In this document: in pieces, positions 35,304 to 45,876 of the stretch
Position numbering within the stretch: the first letter of the stretch is position 1
Layout of the letters: each line of letters begins with the position of its first letter
Source: Acidithiobacillus sulfurivorans
GTDB lineage: Bacteria; Pseudomonadota; Gammaproteobacteria; Acidithiobacillales; Acidithiobacillaceae
Assembly: GCF_018853815.1 (NCBI RefSeq)
Contig: NZ_JAAOMP010000096.1
Span: 1 to 64,000, forward strand
Length of the DNA stretch: 64,000 nucleotides
Direction: 5' to 3'
Position numbers and translations under genes: made by a program
Notes under the pieces: model-generated
Databases searched by the model: none
What the model saw: only the letters and a program-made list of their open reading frames with translations
Told to the model about the DNA's origin: nothing

Positions 35304-35381
35304 AAGTTCTGATCCTTGCGGTTGCGGGAAGATAGGGCCAAACCCTCTGATGCCCCTCACATCCGGTTGATGTTCAAAGGC

Positions 35382-35443
35382 GAACCCGCGTGCCAGTTGC
35401 ACTGGCACGCGGGTTCTGATACATTGTTGTCCAACCAGACAAC
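35382..35443. promoter_or_regulatory. CBASS control region: two palindromes over a promoter
   Basis: A 16-bp perfect inverted repeat with 3-bp spacer (35382-35397 / 35401-35416) is followed by GTTGTC-N6-GACAAC (35426-35431 / 35438-35443). Between and across them lies a plausible plus-strand promoter TTGCAC (35397-35402)-N17-TACATT (35420-35425). A repressor bound here would block transcription toward the CBASS genes. A further 8-bp inverted repeat, CCCAGCCG (35541-35548) / CGGCTGGG (35551-35558), precedes the first gene. Confidence 0.6.
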
Positions 35444-35589
35444 GAAAGTAGGTTTTATGCCTGCTTTAGGCCGGATTGGCTTGGCCTTCCTGTTGTCTGC
35501 ATGAGCAACGCATTGTGCTACAGCCGGTGGCCATTGACAACCCAGCCGAGCGGCTGGGACTTCGATAGCTCCATTGAAGGAGATTCATC

Positions 35590-35814
35590 ATGGCAGGTAA
35601 GAATCAGCATGTTGTCCCTCACCAGGACGGTTGGGCCGTCGAGAGCGCAGGCAATCAGCGGGCGACCTCTGTACACGATACGCAGCAACAGGCCATTGAC
35701 GCAGCGAGGGATATAGCACGCAACCAGCAGTCTGAACTCGTCATCCATCGTCCTGATGGCCGTATCCGTGACAAGGACAGCCACGGCAACGACCCCTTTC
35801 CGCCGAAGGGCTGA
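35590..35814 (+). CDS. DUF2188-like small protein heading the CBASS operon
   Basis: 74 aa with GAAGGAGATT-type ribosome site. The pattern (HVVPHQDGWAVESAGNQRAT, QQAIDAARDIARNQ, SELVIHRPDGRIRDKDSHGNDPFPP) matches the small DUF2188 family of compact beta-beta-alpha-beta proteins of unknown function. It is the first gene of the CBASS transcript, 6 bp before the phospholipase gene. It is not a standard CBASS component, so it may be a new accessory factor or a passenger. Confidence 0.75.
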   Translation: MAGKNQHVVPHQDGWAVESAGNQRATSVHDTQQQAIDAARDIARNQQSELVIHRPDGRIRDKDSHGNDPFPPKG

Positions 35815-35820
35815 AGTGCC

Positions 35821-36822
35821 ATGACGGGCATCCCTACCTACCATGTGCTCGCCCTGTCAGGGGGCGGTTATCGCAGCCTGTACACCGCCACGGTTCTCGC
35901 CGAACTCGAAGCCGTGCTGGGGCGTCCTATCGCGTCGCACTTCGATCTGATCTGCGGCACATCGGCGGGAGGGATGCTGGCTTTGGGGCTGGCTGCGGAA
36001 ATTCCGGCCCACGAACTCAAAGCGCTGTTTGAAGACCAGGGCAGTCGCATCTTCGGTTGCCGCAGTCTGCCGCGACGGCTTCTAGGATTCTGGCTGACCG
36101 CAAAGCATGACTCGATGGGATTGCGAGAGGTGCTGACCGAGCGATTCCAAGGGAACACGATCGGCGACCTGAAGCACCGCGTTCTCGTTCCGGCGGTCAA
36201 CTACTCGACGGGCCGCGGGCAGTTCTTCAAGACACCTCATCATCCTTCCTTTGAGTTGGATCACCGCATGAAGATCGTCGATGTGGCGTTGGCGACCGCA
36301 GCCGCGCCCGTCTACTTTCCTCTGGCGCGCAATGACAGGGGTGTCTTCGCGGACGGCGGGCTGGTGGGCAACGCCCCGGGTCTGTTCGGGTTGCACGAAG
36401 TCCAGACGTTCCTAGCGCCGAAACAGGATGCGCTGGTTCGGGTCCTCGCCATCGGCACGATGACCATCGGTGCGACTGTTCGCGGCGGCGCCAGCCTCGA
36501 CCGCGGATTCGGCAAATGGCGCGGGGGACTCTTCGATCTCGTGATCTCTGCCCAGGAGTCGTCGGTGGACTACATGCTGCGGCAGGCGTTGAGCAACAAC
36601 TACTTCCAGATCGACGACAAGGCGACGCCCGATCAAAGCAAGGACGTGAAGGCGCTGGATCGGGTTTCCATCGGCGCCACGAATACGCTCAAGGATCGCG
36701 GCAACCACGCGGCGCAGCGTGCGCTCGGCGATCCTCTTTTCCAACCGTTTCGAGCGCACCAGGCCGGCGCACCCATCTTCTATCACGGCCCCAACAAGAA
36801 TGTCCCGGAGGCCGCATGCTGA
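35821..36822 (+). CDS. capV: CapV, patatin-like phospholipase effector of CBASS
   Basis: 333 aa patatin fold. The oxyanion loop is [11 protein letters not shown] (G14-R18), the nucleophile S48 lies in CGTSAGG, and the dyad Asp178 in [11 protein letters not shown]. When bound to the cyclic dinucleotide made by its partner enzyme, CapV degrades membrane phospholipids and kills the infected cell. Its stop overlaps the CD-NTase start by 7 bp. Length fits known CapV proteins. With a DncV-type synthase the expected signal is 3',3'-cGAMP (family knowledge). Confidence 0.92.
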   Translation: MTGIPTYHVLALSGGGYRSLYTATVLAELEAVLGRPIASHFDLICGTSAGGMLALGLAAEIPAHELKALFEDQGSRIFGCRSLPRRLLGFWLTAKHDSMGLREVLTERFQGNTIGDLKHRVLVPAVNYSTGRGQFFKTPHHPSFELDHRMKIVDVALATAAAPVYFPLARNDRGVFADGGLVGNAPGLFGLHEVQTFLAPKQDALVRVLAIGTMTIGATVRGGASLDRGFGKWRGGLFDLVISAQESSVDYMLRQALSNNYFQIDDKATPDQSKDVKALDRVSIGATNTLKDRGNHAAQRALGDPLFQPFRAHQAGAPIFYHGPNKNVPEAAC

Positions 36823-37955
36823 ACCTGAGCCCGCTCTTCTTTACCACCCTTGATGACGAATCGTGCATGCACAACGAGCTGGATCTGACGCCTGAGCAGC
36901 GCGCCTGGATCGCCAGCGCACGCACTGATGTCAGGAACTGCCTGCGCACAGGCATCCCCCGCGTGCTTAGGGCAAGCGGATACACGGAAGACGTGCCGCA
37001 GCCGCGCTACTTCACGCAAGGGTCATGGGCATACAAGACGTTGAACTCCCCGGCACAACGCCCGCAGCAGGCGGATGTCGATGATGGCTGCTATCTGCCA
37101 ATGAGTTTCGTCTCGCAGACGAGGCGTCCCAGCGCCGCGGCGACGGTGTTCTTTGCCGCTGCGGAAGAAGCCTTGAAGCCGCTGGTCGAGGAAAAGCGGT
37201 GGAAGCTTGTCACCGACAAACCGACGTGCATCCGCATCGTCATTGCCACGTATGCCCACATTGATATTCCTCTGTACGCGATCCCAGACGAAGAGTTTGT
37301 GTTGTTAAAGGCGTCGATGGAGCAGCGTGGCTTCGATTCGATATCAGAGGCTGTTCAGATGGCAGAGCGGGACACATGGACAGCCCTTCCCGCCGACAAG
37401 GTGCTTCTGGCTCATCGTGAATGCAATTGGATGTCCTCTGACCCCAGGCCTGTGAAGGAGTGGTTCCTGGGCGAAGTGGAGGCCAAGGGTGAGCAATTCC
37501 GCCGCGTAGTTCGTTACTTGAAGGCGTTTCGCGATTGGAGGTGGTCCAGCGGCGGACCCGCTTCGATCCTCTTGATGGCCGCCGCGGCACCTCTCTTTGA
37601 GAAGCGTGATCGGCGCGACGACCTCGCGTTGCTGGATGTCGTCGCGGCACTGCCAGCTAGGTTGCGGGCGGGTGTGAACAACCCCGTGGATGAGTCCGAA
37701 TCGCTTACGGAGCGACTTGGCCATGAGGGTGTCGAAGAAGCGGTAAAGGCGTTCGAAGAATTTGAGAAAATGCTTCGCGGAGCAACCGGCGCTGGTAGTC
37801 CTTCACAGGCCTGCATCTGGATGCGAGGCGAGTTCGGCCCGCGCTTTCCGAACGAGCCGGATCGGGTCAAGGAGGTATCCGTTGCCGCCACCATTGCCGC
37901 GGCTCCAGCTGCTGCTGGTCCTAGTGAACTTATCGGACGAACGAAAGCTGGATGA
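36816..37955 (+). CDS. CBASS CD-NTase, DncV-like cyclic dinucleotide synthase
   Basis: 379 aa from ATG at 36816 (GGAGG five bases upstream), overlapping the capV stop. The nucleotidyltransferase site is G69-S70 ([10 protein letters not shown]) with D87 and D89 ([11 protein letters not shown]) and a third Asp at 150 ([11 protein letters not shown]), closely following Vibrio DncV. It senses infection and makes a cyclic dinucleotide, likely 3',3'-cGAMP, for CapV. The C terminus ends in a flexible Ala/Gly-rich tail finishing in Gly (RTKAG), suited to Cap2-mediated conjugation. It is somewhat shorter than DncV (436 aa). Confidence 0.93.
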   Translation: MLNLSPLFFTTLDDESCMHNELDLTPEQRAWIASARTDVRNCLRTGIPRVLRASGYTEDVPQPRYFTQGSWAYKTLNSPAQRPQQADVDDGCYLPMSFVSQTRRPSAAATVFFAAAEEALKPLVEEKRWKLVTDKPTCIRIVIATYAHIDIPLYAIPDEEFVLLKASMEQRGFDSISEAVQMAERDTWTALPADKVLLAHRECNWMSSDPRPVKEWFLGEVEAKGEQFRRVVRYLKAFRDWRWSSGGPASILLMAAAAPLFEKRDRRDDLALLDVVAALPARLRAGVNNPVDESESLTERLGHEGVEEAVKAFEEFEKMLRGATGAGSPSQACIWMRGEFGPRFPNEPDRVKEVSVAATIAAAPAAAGPSELIGRTKAG

Positions 37956-39583
37956 GCAGCGCCGCAGTGGTCGCAGACGTGATCGATGCCTTCAAGCAGC
38001 AAGGCTTCGAGTTTGTCGGCAAGATGGATGACGGCTGGTTCAAGCTGCAAGGGCAACTGACCCCGCCCGACGCGGACAATGGATGCCCGTGTGAGGTTCA
38101 GCTTGACCCCACGTTCTTCGACTTGCCTCGCATCCGGCTGCTGGAAATCCCTCCTGAGCTGCCCGCAGCGGTTCCTCATCTTGGCGCAGATGGCGGGCTT
38201 TGCTATCTCGCCAAGGGCACGGTCGTTCTGGACATCTACGATCCTGTCGGACAGTCGCTGGCGTGCCTGCAACGTGCGGCCGTCGTGTTCGGGCAGATCA
38301 TGCAGGGGGAGATGATCGAAGACCTCGCGGAAGAGTTCTTTGCCTATTGGAATGGCTGGCATTGTTTCGTAGACATGCAAGGCGAGGATTTAGGGCGACA
38401 GAACTGCATCGTCGCGCAAGCCAATGGAAATCCGTTGTGGTTTATCACCGACAACGAAGATCGAACAAAAAGGAAGCTGAGTTCGCTCGGCTACCAGGTC
38501 ACCGATAGGACGGTGCTGACTTACCGGGTCAAGACTATCGCCCAACCCCGACCGCTGACCAACCACTGGCCACCCGAGACGGTGAGGGATATCTTGGCTT
38601 GGCAAAGCACCCTTGACCCTCGGTGCCGGTGCAAGATTCACGAGCGCATCAAGGAAGGAGAAAGGAAGAAGGCCAACGGCGTTCTGATCATTATCGAATC
38701 TCCGTTGATGACGTATGGCTTTGCCGTTCTCTATGAACACCAACGTCCGGTCCAAAAGGGCAAGCTCGCAGATCGCAGAGATTCGAGCTACGGGCTAAAG
38801 GTGATGCCCATATCGGTGGTCAGAATCGATGATCGGTATCTTGCCCAGCGGAACATGCCCAATTCAAGGACGCTTGCAGGTAAGAACCTGGCCGTCGTGG
38901 GATGTGGCACGATCGGTGGATATCTGTCGGACATGCTGGTCAAGGCCGGGGCGGGGACATGCGGCGGAAAATTCACATTGGTGGATTTCGATTACCTTCT
39001 TCCCCAGAACATCGGACGCCATCGCCTGGGGTTCCCGGACCTGCTGTCTAACAAAGCCGAGGCCATGGCGAAAGAACTCAAACGCTTGGCCCCGGGCGCC
39101 GATATCCGTGCGCTCCCCGTGGATGTCAGGCAGGCCCAACTGAGAGAGCTGGACCTGCTCATAGATGCCACCGGGGAAGAATCACTCGGGCATTGGCTTT
39201 GCGGCCGCTATCCGCCTCCGATGCCCATGCTCTCGGTCTGGATCGAGGGGCCGGGAACGGCTGTCCGTGCGCTCCTGAGAACGAACGCATCTGGCGCGTG
39301 CTTCCGATGTCTTTGGCATAGCAATAGAAGAGGTGGACTCCGTTCCACCCTTGATCCTCTTCCTACCATCTTGGCGGGGCATGGATGCGAGGGCTTGTAC
39401 GTGCCATTTCCCGCTTCGGTGTCCGTGCACGCTGCCAGCCTGGGCGCGGAAATGACGCTTGACTGGGTCAACGGCGTCTATTCCCCTGCATTGCGAACCA
39501 GGATGATCGACCGCATCCATCAAATTGCCACGCACGATTGCGATCCACTTCGGGATCGGGAATGTCCCTTATGCAACTCATGA
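37952..39583 (+). CDS. cap2: Cap2, E2-E1 ubiquitin-ligase-like CBASS protein
   Basis: 543 aa. The N-terminal E2-like domain (about 1-150) has the candidate catalytic Cys in [14 protein letters not shown] linker domain follows, then the E1 ThiF-type adenylation domain from about residue 310, with [20 protein letters not shown] and [15 protein letters not shown]. Candidate E1 and zinc cysteines lie in [10 protein letters not shown] and the terminal CPLC. In type II CBASS, Cap2 joins the CD-NTase C terminus to cellular targets to prime it. It overlaps the CD-NTase gene by 4 bp. Confidence 0.92.
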   Translation: MSSAAVVADVIDAFKQQGFEFVGKMDDGWFKLQGQLTPPDADNGCPCEVQLDPTFFDLPRIRLLEIPPELPAAVPHLGADGGLCYLAKGTVVLDIYDPVGQSLACLQRAAVVFGQIMQGEMIEDLAEEFFAYWNGWHCFVDMQGEDLGRQNCIVAQANGNPLWFITDNEDRTKRKLSSLGYQVTDRTVLTYRVKTIAQPRPLTNHWPPETVRDILAWQSTLDPRCRCKIHERIKEGERKKANGVLIIIESPLMTYGFAVLYEHQRPVQKGKLADRRDSSYGLKVMPISVVRIDDRYLAQRNMPNSRTLAGKNLAVVGCGTIGGYLSDMLVKAGAGTCGGKFTLVDFDYLLPQNIGRHRLGFPDLLSNKAEAMAKELKRLAPGADIRALPVDVRQAQLRELDLLIDATGEESLGHWLCGRYPPPMPMLSVWIEGPGTAVRALLRTNASGACFRCLWHSNRRGGLRSTLDPLPTILAGHGCEGLYVPFPASVSVHAASLGAEMTLDWVNGVYSPALRTRMIDRIHQIATHDCDPLRDRECPLCNS

Positions 39584-40047
39584 GTTCTTGGGCAGCCGAC
39601 GATAAGAGGACGTTGCTGAATTTCTCGAAGTCCACGCTGGAGACCTTCTGCCAGCATGTTCAGGCCAGTGATTTTGACTGCGAAGCTGGCGGGCTGCTAC
39701 TCGGTTCGGTCCACGGAACTCACATGCTCATTGAGCAGGCAACGGTTCCCACCGCATGGGACAAACGGTTTCGCTACCTGTTCGAGCGGATGCCGTTTGG
39801 CCACGAAACCATCGCTTTGTCTCGATGGATGGCGAGTCAGGGCGCCGTTCGCTATCTGGGCGAATGGCACACCCATCCGGAAGACTATCCCCATCCTTCT
39901 GGTCTCGATAGATCGGAATGGAACCGTTTATCAGCGAAGCGTCGGGACAAGAGGTCTATGCTTGCTGTCATCGTCGGGCGAAAAGCTCTGTATGTCGAAT
40001 TGGTGCCGAGTTCAGGCCGCGGTTTGGTGCTTACCCCTGTGGAATAG
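39580..40047 (+). CDS. cap3: Cap3, JAMM/MPN isopeptidase of CBASS
   Basis: 155 aa from an ATG overlapping the cap2 stop (ATGA). ATGs at 39562 and 39571 are alternatives. The JAMM zinc site is complete: EAGGLLLG supplies the Glu, and EWHTHPEDYPHPSGLD is the HxHx7SxxD motif. Cap3 removes the CD-NTase conjugates made by Cap2. It is the last gene of the operon, followed directly by integrase remnants. Confidence 0.9.
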   Translation: MSSWAADDKRTLLNFSKSTLETFCQHVQASDFDCEAGGLLLGSVHGTHMLIEQATVPTAWDKRFRYLFERMPFGHETIALSRWMASQGAVRYLGEWHTHPEDYPHPSGLDRSEWNRLSAKRRDKRSMLAVIVGRKALYVELVPSSGRGLVLTPVE

Positions 40048-40442
40048 GGGCTAATCGGACCAATGCCTTCATCATTGCCCCTGCATTGGACGAAGTGATT
40101 TCACGTTCCAAGAGCTTGCGCCGCAGGGTAGGGTCGCTCTACTTCTTCTGCACACGAGACGGGCAACCCTATAGTGTGAGCGGTTGGAACAGTGCCTGGC
40201 GACGTATCGTGGCCAAAGCTGGCGTGGAGGATATTCACTTTCATGACATACGAGCCAAGGCGCTTACTGACGCCAAGCGGGTCGCTGGAAGAGACTACGC
40301 GCAAGCACTGGCCGGCCATGCCAGCGGCGATATGACTGAGGCATATATCAGAGCCAGAGAAGCGGAGCGGATCACCCCACTGAGCAGGATTGTAGAAAAA
40401 GGCGGTGATTGTAGAAAAAGAAATCAGGGAAATACGCCCTAA
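40048..40442 (+). pseudogene. C-terminal remnant of a tyrosine-recombinase integrase
   Basis: The frame running to 40442 encodes the last ~130 residues of a phage-type integrase. HFHDIRAKALTDA (HxxR box), ALAGHASGDMTEAYI (second His and the nucleophile Tyr) and an ERITPLSRIV tail are readable. Upstream the frame runs inside cap3 with no integrase-like sequence, so the N-terminal DNA-binding part and first catalytic Arg are missing. It abuts the tRNA-Pro attachment repeat, the usual place for the integrase that inserted the island. Confidence 0.8.
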
Positions 40443-40452
40443 CCCCTTGATT

Positions 40453-40532
<80 letters not shown>

Positions 40533-40568
40533 CAAGAGCCGCTACTCTAATGCTTCGCTGGCGTCGGG

Positions 40569-41021
40569 TCAATGCTTGCCGGCACATATTTTTATCAATT
40601 CGGACAATTCAATACGCAAGTAGGTCAGGCGGTTGCCCGTGCTGGTGTGCAGGCCGGAGGCATTATCATCCATTTCGAATTCCAGTTGTGCCGCTGAGAC
40701 CGGATGCCCGTGACTGGATTCGTTGCGCAGCCCCTGAAGTCGTTCACGAGCGCCGTGGATGGTGTAACCTTCTCCATAAAGAAGCTCACGAATCTGCCGC
40801 GCCAGTAGTAAGTCGTGGCGCTGGTAATAACGGCGATTACCTTTTCTTTTCAGCGGACTGAGTAGCGGAAATTCCTGCTCCCAATAGCGCAGTACATGGG
40901 CCTTGACCCCACAAAGCAGAGACGCCTCGCTAATGGAGAAATACCGTTTTTCAGGAATTTCTGGTAGCGCGGCGAGCTCTTTGCCAGCTTTACCCTTAGC
41001 CGTTATCTGGTTCGCTACCAT
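40569..41021 (-). CDS. MerR-family regulator downstream of ihfA
   Basis: 150 aa. The winged HTH begins at [20 protein letters not shown] and continues with [20 protein letters not shown], the pattern of the MerR-like proteins found next to ihfA in many proteobacteria. The C-terminal ~60 residues look helical and could dimerise; no metal-binding Cys pair is seen. It overlaps ihfA by 26 bp, so it is co-translated. Function unknown in this conserved position. Confidence 0.88.
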   Translation of the reverse strand: MVANQITAKGKAGKELAALPEIPEKRYFSISEASLLCGVKAHVLRYWEQEFPLLSPLKRKGNRRYYQRHDLLLARQIRELLYGEGYTIHGARERLQGLRNESSHGHPVSAAQLEFEMDDNASGLHTSTGNRLTYLRIELSELIKICAGKH

Positions 41022-41295
41022 TGACGTAGGCTTTGAGCTTCTGGCTCGGATGGAAAGTCACCACCCGCCGTGCGGTGATGGTAATTTCCACGCCGGTTTT
41101 GGGATTACGCCCTGGTCGGGGGTTTTTATCGCGCAGGGTGAAATTACCAAAGCCGGAGAGTTTCACTTCTTCGCCCTGGGCCAGGTTTTCGCGAATATGA
41201 TCAAACATGGCTTCCACAACACCTTTGGCTTCACGCTTGTTCAAGCCCATGGTTTCAAACAACATATCAACAATTTCTGCTTTCGTGACGGCCAC
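40996..41295 (-). CDS. ihfA: Integration host factor alpha subunit
   Basis: 99 aa, full length. DNA-bending arm [15 protein letters not shown] and [10 protein letters not shown] are typical of IHF-alpha. With IHF-beta it bends DNA in transcription, replication and site-specific recombination. It follows pheT by 12 bp, as in many proteobacteria. Confidence 0.96.
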   Translation of the reverse strand: MAVTKAEIVDMLFETMGLNKREAKGVVEAMFDHIRENLAQGEEVKLSGFGNFTLRDKNPRPGRNPKTGVEITITARRVVTFHPSQKLKAYVNGSEPDNG

Positions 41296-41307
41296 TTTCT
41301 TGTCTCC

Positions 41308-43701
41308 CTATGCCCTGAGTTCTATGGAGCCGATTTGCTTCACTGCTGTAAGCATTCGCTCCAATTCCATTTGTACATCAGCCTCAGTCAGCGTACGCTC
41401 ACGATCCTGCAAAATGAGCGCAAATGCCAAACTGTAGGTCCCTGCCGGCAGGGATTCCCCCTGATAGCGATCAAAAATACGAATTTCCTGCACCACCGCA
41501 CTGGCAGCCTGCTGCATTGCCGCCAGAACTGCTCCTGCCTCAATGTTGTCGGGTATGACCAACGCCATATCCCGGCGCAAGGCAGGATAGGGTGACAACG
41601 CCGTAAAGTGCCGCCCTTTCTGCAGATGTTCCAGCATCTCTATGTCTAGATAGAAGAAAAAGGCCGATTTGTCCAGGTCATAGCGCGCTGCGAGGGTCGG
41701 ATGCAGAGCCCCGAGCATCCCGATTCTGCGGCCTTCAACCAGAATTTCTGCGGCCTGTCCGGGATGCAGCGCATGCTCAGTGGACAGGGTCTGGAACTCA
41801 AAATGGGTTTGTGGCCATAACGCCAGAATGGCGGCTACATCCCCTTTAAGATCAAAAAAATCCACATTTCTGGCCGTTTGCGCCCAGTTTTCACGATCTC
41901 CAGTGCCCCAGATACAACCCGCCAGCACCATGCTCTGCCGATCTGCTGAAAATACCCGCCCCATTTCAAAAAGACGAATACGATCCTGCTGACGCTTCGC
42001 ATTAAATTGCAAGGTCTGCAGCAAACCCGGCCAGAGGCTGGCACGCATCACCGCCAGGTCTGCTGACAAGGGGTTCAGCAGGGCGGGTGCATCCGCATTC
42101 GGCTGGAAATCATCCTGAGATTCCTGGCTGATAAAACTGTAGGTAATGACTTCGTGATAATCCCGTGCCTGCAAAATATGGCGCAACATCTGAGATGGTG
42201 ACTGATTATCGGGTACCGCCTGCAAGATGCCACGAGGGCGATGGGCTGGCAGGTGGTCATAACCGTAAATTCTTCCCACCTCTTCAATCAGATCTGCCTC
42301 AATCCGCAGATCAAAACGGTGGCTGGGGGCAGTGGCCTGCCAACCATCCTGCGTCAGACGAATCTGCAGGCCCAAACGCGTCAGCAACTGCTCAATGACC
42401 GCCGCCTCGTAGGGCATTCCCATCACCCGCTCAAGACGTTTTTGCCGCAATGAAATTTCGGCGGAAGCTGGCAACTGGCCCTTCAGGGTAAATGAATGGG
42501 AGGCTCGCAACTGCACGGTGGCCAGTTCCATCATTTGCGCGAGCACGCCTCTGGCTACCTGCGGAGCCAGATTAAAATCCACACCCCGCTCATAGCGCAT
42601 GGCGGCATCTGTTTGCAAACCCAGTCGACGTGCGCGGCCCTGAATGGCCTTGGGTTGGAAAAACGCCGCTTCCAGAATAATGGAACGGGTTTGCGGGGTC
42701 ACACTGCTACGGCGTCCGCCGATAATACCCGCGAGTGCCACCGGTCCCTGCGCGTCGGCAATGACCAGCATATCCGGCTCCAGGTTCAGATCGCGGCCAT
42801 CCAGCGCATCAAGGACTTCTCCGGTCTTGGCCCAGCGTACACACAGTCCACCCTGAATCGTATTGGCATCAAAAGCGTGCAAAGGCTGACCGGTATCAAA
42901 CATCCAGATGTTCAGCAAGTCCACCATCGGGTGGATGCTGCGCTGACCGGCCCGGCGCAAACGCTCGCGCAAAAAATCCGGCAAGCGATTTGGTACGCCG
43001 TCAATCCACAATGCGGTATAACTGGGACAAGCTGTTCTGGCTTCAGCATCTATTGCTACAGAGTAATCACCCTGCACGGAGTGTTGGGTGGAGTCCTGCT
43101 GAGACCACTCAGGACCTTGTGTGACAGACCGGGGGGCATGCAGTTGCTGAGCCCCAAGGGCATACAGATCGCGGGCAACGCCCTTTATGGACAAGGCATC
43201 ACCGCGATTAGGAGTAATGCCCAATGTCAGAATTTCATCATCCAAATGCAGATAAGTCCGCAAATCCGCGCCTACGGGAGCCTCTGCATCCAGAATCATC
43301 AATCCGCTACTGCCATCTTCCAGACCCAGCTCACCAGCCGCACAAAGCATGCCCTCCGAACGCACACCGCGCAGCTCCGAAATGGCTATTTTTTTATTAC
43401 CCGGCAACTCCGCCCCCGGCAAGGCCAGGGGTACCCGCTGCCCTTCAGCCAGATTTGCAGCCCCACAGACAATCGTTCGCAGGGTGCCATCACCAGCATC
43501 TACCTGAGCGACCCGTAGCTTGTCGGCTTCCGGATGCGCTGCCACGCTTTGAACCGCCGCAACGACCACAGCATGAAAAGGCAGAGCAGCGGGCTCGATA
43601 GCCTCCACCTCGATCCCACCCATGGTCAGCCGACGGGCGATTTCTTCCGTATTCCAGGAGAAATCCAACCAATCACGAAGCCACTGAATACTGATACGCA
43701 T
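41308..43701 (-). CDS. pheT: Phenylalanyl-tRNA synthetase beta subunit
   Basis: 797 aa, normal for bacterial PheT. The N-terminal tRNA-binding OB domain (VAAHPEADKLRVAQVDAGDG) is followed by B3/B4 editing and B5 domains, and a C-terminal anticodon-binding FDX-ACB domain (FSALSPYPALRRDMALV). It forms the alpha2-beta2 enzyme with PheS, encoded 12 bp upstream. Confidence 0.97.
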   Translation of the reverse strand: MRISIQWLRDWLDFSWNTEEIARRLTMGGIEVEAIEPAALPFHAVVVAAVQSVAAHPEADKLRVAQVDAGDGTLRTIVCGAANLAEGQRVPLALPGAELPGNKKIAISELRGVRSEGMLCAAGELGLEDGSSGLMILDAEAPVGADLRTYLHLDDEILTLGITPNRGDALSIKGVARDLYALGAQQLHAPRSVTQGPEWSQQDSTQHSVQGDYSVAIDAEARTACPSYTALWIDGVPNRLPDFLRERLRRAGQRSIHPMVDLLNIWMFDTGQPLHAFDANTIQGGLCVRWAKTGEVLDALDGRDLNLEPDMLVIADAQGPVALAGIIGGRRSSVTPQTRSIILEAAFFQPKAIQGRARRLGLQTDAAMRYERGVDFNLAPQVARGVLAQMMELATVQLRASHSFTLKGQLPASAEISLRQKRLERVMGMPYEAAVIEQLLTRLGLQIRLTQDGWQATAPSHRFDLRIEADLIEEVGRIYGYDHLPAHRPRGILQAVPDNQSPSQMLRHILQARDYHEVITYSFISQESQDDFQPNADAPALLNPLSADLAVMRASLWPGLLQTLQFNAKRQQDRIRLFEMGRVFSADRQSMVLAGCIWGTGDRENWAQTARNVDFFDLKGDVAAILALWPQTHFEFQTLSTEHALHPGQAAEILVEGRRIGMLGALHPTLAARYDLDKSAFFFYLDIEMLEHLQKGRHFTALSPYPALRRDMALVIPDNIEAGAVLAAMQQAASAVVQEIRIFDRYQGESLPAGTYSLAFALILQDRERTLTEADVQMELERMLTAVKQIGSIELRA

Positions 43702-43713
43702 AGCCTTCGCTCC

Positions 43714-45116
<1,403 letters not shown>

Positions 45117-45134
45117 GGTACGATTCCTCTGTCA

Positions 45135-45332
45135 TCAAGCGTAGGGAAGCATGCGCCGCAAGGCAGCCTGATCGCTTCCCGAAGTCACCAAGGTGTGGCG
45201 CAGATGACGCTTCCGCTTGGTCGTTTTTTTGGTCAGGATGTGGTTCAAAAACGCCTGACGATGCTTAAATTTGCCGGATCCGGTGCGCTTGAAACGCTTG
45301 GCCGCTCCGCGATTGGTCTTCATTTTTGGCAC
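45135..45332 (-). CDS. rpmI: 50S ribosomal protein L35
   Basis: 65 aa, strongly basic, starting [20 protein letters not shown] and ending LRRMLPYA as usual for L35. It lies 9 bp after infC. Confidence 0.96.
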   Translation of the reverse strand: MPKMKTNRGAAKRFKRTGSGKFKHRQAFLNHILTKKTTKRKRHLRHTLVTSGSDQAALRRMLPYA

Positions 45333-45341
45333 GATGCTCTC

Positions 45342-45860
45342 CTATTTTTTCCGTGGGGCGACAATCATCACCATTTGCCGTCCTTCCATGCGTGGCCGTT
45401 GTTCAACCACCCCGACTTCTGCTAAATCTTTTTCTACCCGGTTGAGCAGTTCCATGCCCAGTTCCGGGTGAGACATCTCACGACCGCGAAAGCGCAGGGT
45501 AATTTTGGCCCGGTCTCCATCATCAATAAAGCGCATGATATTACGGAGCTTGATCTGGTAATCGGCATCATCCGTACGCGGACGGAATTTGATTTCCTTG
45601 ACCTGGGTCTGCTTTTGCCGACGCTTCGCTTCATGCTGACGTTTGCTTTCCTGAAAGCGAAACTTGCCGTAATCCATGATTCTGCAAACAGGTGGTTCCG
45701 CCTGTGGGGCAATTTCCACCAGATCCAGCTCGGCTTCTTCTGCGGCCGACAAGGCTTCCATAACGGAAACCACACCCATTTGTTCACCTTCCACCCCTAT
45801 CAGCCGGACCCGCGCTGCGGTAATTTCCCGGTTGATATTGACTTCTTTCTCTGTCGCGAT
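45342..45860 (-). CDS. infC: Translation initiation factor IF-3, non-AUG (ATC) start
   Basis: 172 aa from an ATC at 45860, preceded by AGGAGG (45869-45874) with 8-base spacing. The next in-frame ATG upstream (45947) lies within thrS, and no GTG/ATG fits the IF-3 N terminus ([13 protein letters not shown]). IF-3 domains are complete: N-terminal [14 protein letters not shown] and [15 protein letters not shown]-terminal [14 protein letters not shown] and [14 protein letters not shown]. In E. coli infC starts with AUU and is autoregulated through IF-3's discrimination against non-standard starts; the same logic is likely here. It lies 16 bp after thrS. Confidence 0.95.
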   Translation of the reverse strand: MATEKEVNINREITAARVRLIGVEGEQMGVVSVMEALSAAEEAELDLVEIAPQAEPPVCRIMDYGKFRFQESKRQHEAKRRQKQTQVKEIKFRPRTDDADYQIKLRNIMRFIDDGDRAKITLRFRGREMSHPELGMELLNRVEKDLAEVGVVEQRPRMEGRQMVMIVAPRKK

Positions 45861-45876
45861 CGCCTTATCCTCCTCG

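Noticed and set aside
39918-40047. Integrase gene beginning inside cap3
   Set aside because: The frame in this part shows no integrase-like sequence and overlaps conserved JAMM coding. Only the portion after 40048 is integrase.
42496-43518. 340-aa open frame antisense to pheT
   Set aside because: Low-complexity, His/Gln/Arg-rich shadow of a conserved gene, with no ribosome site and no domain.
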